Source: CAUYUA01 sp963575675
GTDB lineage: Bacteria > Pseudomonadota > Alphaproteobacteria > Azospirillales > Azospirillaceae
Assembly: GCA_963575675.1 (NCBI GenBank)
Contig: CAUYUA010000234.1
Coordinates: forward strand, 1 to 25,250
DNA length: 25,250 nt
Reading direction: 5' to 3'
Numbering within the stretch: the first letter of the stretch is position 1; the number at the start of each line of letters is the position of its first letter. The translations under genes and the position numbers were made by a program. Positions 24,223-25,250 of the stretch are shown here, one piece after another. The notes under the pieces were generated by a model. The model made no database searches and was not told where the DNA came from. It saw nothing but the letters and a program-made list of their open reading frames with translations.

Positions 24223-24289
24223 TCCACACTCGCGCGCTATAATTCAGCCACCCCAATTGGCTCCACATAAAACCCAAGGAATGCTCGCC

Positions 24290-24490
24290 ATGTTCGCCTT
24301 CATTCGCAAAACCGCCAAAAACGAGTCCGGTTCCGCCGCCATTGAGTACGGCCTGCTCGTCGCCCTGATCGCCGTCGGCCTCATCACCACCCTCCCCACC
24401 GTCGGAGGAAAATTGGTTACGATGTTCACGAACGTCGCCACCGCACTCCCCAGCGGAGCAGCCTCCACAACCACAACAACCACGCCGTAA
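24290..24490 (+). CDS. flp: Flp prepilin, array copy 19
   Basis: No difference from copy 2 seen. Confidence 0.95.
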   Translation: MFAFIRKTAKNESGSAAIEYGLLVALIAVGLITTLPTVGGKLVTMFTNVATALPSGAASTTTTTTP

Positions 24491-24557
24491 TCCACACTCG
24501 CGCGCTATAATTCAGCCACCCCAATTGGCTCCACATAAAACCCAAGGAATGCTCGCC

Positions 24558-24758
24558 ATGTTCGCCTTCATTCGCAAAACCGCCAAAAACGAGTCCGGTT
24601 CCGCCGCCATTGAGTACGGCCTGCTCGTCGCCCTGATCGCCGTCGGCCTCATCACCACCCTCCCCACCGTCGGAGGAAAATTGGTTACGATGTTCACGAA
24701 CGTCGCCACCGCACTCCCCAGCGGAGCAGCCTCCACAACCACAACAACCACGCCGTAA
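24558..24758 (+). CDS. flp: Flp prepilin, array copy 20
   Basis: No difference from copy 2 seen. Confidence 0.95.
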   Translation: MFAFIRKTAKNESGSAAIEYGLLVALIAVGLITTLPTVGGKLVTMFTNVATALPSGAASTTTTTTP

Positions 24759-24825
24759 TCCACACTCGCGCGCTATAATTCAGCCACCCCAATTGGCTCC
24801 ACATAAAACCCAAGGAATGCTCGCC

Positions 24826-25026
24826 ATGTTCGCCTTCATTCGCAAAACCGCCAAAAACGAGTCCGGTTCCGCCGCCATTGAGTACGGCCTGCTCGTCGCC
24901 CTGATCGCCGTCGGCCTCATCACCACCCTCCCCACCGTCGGAGGAAAATTGGTTACGATGTTCACGAACGTCGCCACCGCACTCCCCAGCGGAGCAGCCT
25001 CCACAACCACAACAACCACGCCGTAA
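24826..25026 (+). CDS. flp: Flp prepilin, array copy 21 (last complete one)
   Basis: No difference from copy 2 seen. Confidence 0.95.
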   Translation: MFAFIRKTAKNESGSAAIEYGLLVALIAVGLITTLPTVGGKLVTMFTNVATALPSGAASTTTTTTP

Positions 25027-25093
25027 TCCACACTCGCGCGCTATAATTCAGCCACCCCAATTGGCTCCACATAAAACCCAAGGAATGCTCGCC

Positions 25094-25250
25094 ATGTTCG
25101 CCTTCATTCGCAAAACCGCCAAAAACGAGTCCGGTTCCGCCGCCATTGAGTACGGCCTGCTCGTCGCCCTGATCGCCGTCGGCCTCATCACCACCCTCCC
25201 CACCGTCGGAGGAAAATTGGTTACGATGTTCACGAACGTCGCCACCGCAC
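25094..25250 (+). CDS. flp: Flp prepilin, array copy 22, cut by the window edge
   Basis: The first 52 codons are identical to copy 2 and then the window ends; the truncation is an edge effect, not a pseudogene. Confidence 0.93.
   Translation, partial: MFAFIRKTAKNESGSAAIEYGLLVALIAVGLITTLPTVGGKLVTMFTNVATA

Larger units (their letters stand above)
19466..25250 (+). repeat. Tandem array of Flp prepilin genes, 268-bp unit, at least 22 units
   Basis: Gene starts recur every 268 bp from 19466 (201-bp gene plus 67-bp spacer). From 19568 to the window end the sequence appears perfectly periodic: I saw no substitution between units in coding or spacer DNA over about 21 periods. Only the first 102 bp of unit 1 differ. 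The array leaves the window, so its full size is unknown. It is an amplified gene family, not a CRISPR or VNTR within one gene, because every unit has its own start, stop and ribosome site. Confidence 0.97.

Noticed and set aside
19688..25245. 83-codon minus-strand ORFs repeated in each array unit
   Set aside because: They are antisense to the Flp genes with poly-Val from the Thr tail; they repeat only because the DNA repeats.
19466..25250. CRISPR array or intragenic VNTR interpretation of the 268-bp repeat
   Set aside because: There are no variable spacers, and every unit has its own start, stop and ribosome site, so it is gene amplification.

Overview
The window looks like chromosomal DNA from a flagellated alphaproteobacterium of Rhodospirillales type with moderate GC. 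The evidence is a clear CtrA cell-cycle regulator lying divergently beside the flagellar ATPase gene fliI, a glyS fragment with the alphaproteobacterial N-terminal motif, and TyrRS, PepF and PPDK proteins of alphaproteobacterial style. Most genes are on the minus strand and are separated by short, GC-rich, hairpin-forming intergenic repeats of at least two dispersed families. A genus cannot be assigned from sequence reading alone.

Layout. 1-2996 is a rearranged or damaged zone. It holds a headless glyS fragment leaving the left edge, a pyruvate phosphate dikinase gene (ppdK) cut off about 100 residues early, a pair of inverted 15-bp-unit repeats at the two break points, and a 60-bp pentanucleotide microsatellite. 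2997-5510 (minus) holds two overlapping oligopeptide/dipeptide-type ABC permeases and a secreted Cache-domain protein with a strong hairpin terminator. 5796-7582 (minus) is a two-gene, AT-richer cassette encoding an SMC/RecF-like AAA ATPase and a DUF4276 protein, a likely phage-defence pair. 7768-11078 (minus) holds tyrS, a lysine-2,3-aminomutase/EpmB-like radical SAM enzyme, and a secreted protein with two DUF2061 modules. 11459-15336 (minus) is a regulatory cluster: ctrA, a small overlapping candidate ORF, a soluble hybrid histidine kinase with two receiver modules and an HPt domain, and a small exported glycine-rich protein. fliI (15800-17125, plus) follows divergently, then the oligoendopeptidase pepF (17269-19038, minus).

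The most striking element fills 19466-25250 and runs off the right edge. It is a head-to-tail array of at least 22 Flp-type (Tad) prepilin genes with a fixed 268-bp period. The first gene differs in its 5' half; the following 20 complete copies and one cut copy show no difference that I can see, including silent sites and the 67-bp spacers. Each unit carries its own Shine-Dalgarno and a TATAAT-like hexamer. Amplification of one major pilin gene to this copy number with complete identity suggests recent expansion or ongoing homogenisation and a gene-dosage role. No Tad secretion genes lie in the window.

How the genes may work together: CtrA is known in alphaproteobacteria to control flagellar and pilus genes, so ctrA, the hybrid kinase, fliI and the flp array could belong to one motility/adhesion programme. 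This is inference from proximity only.
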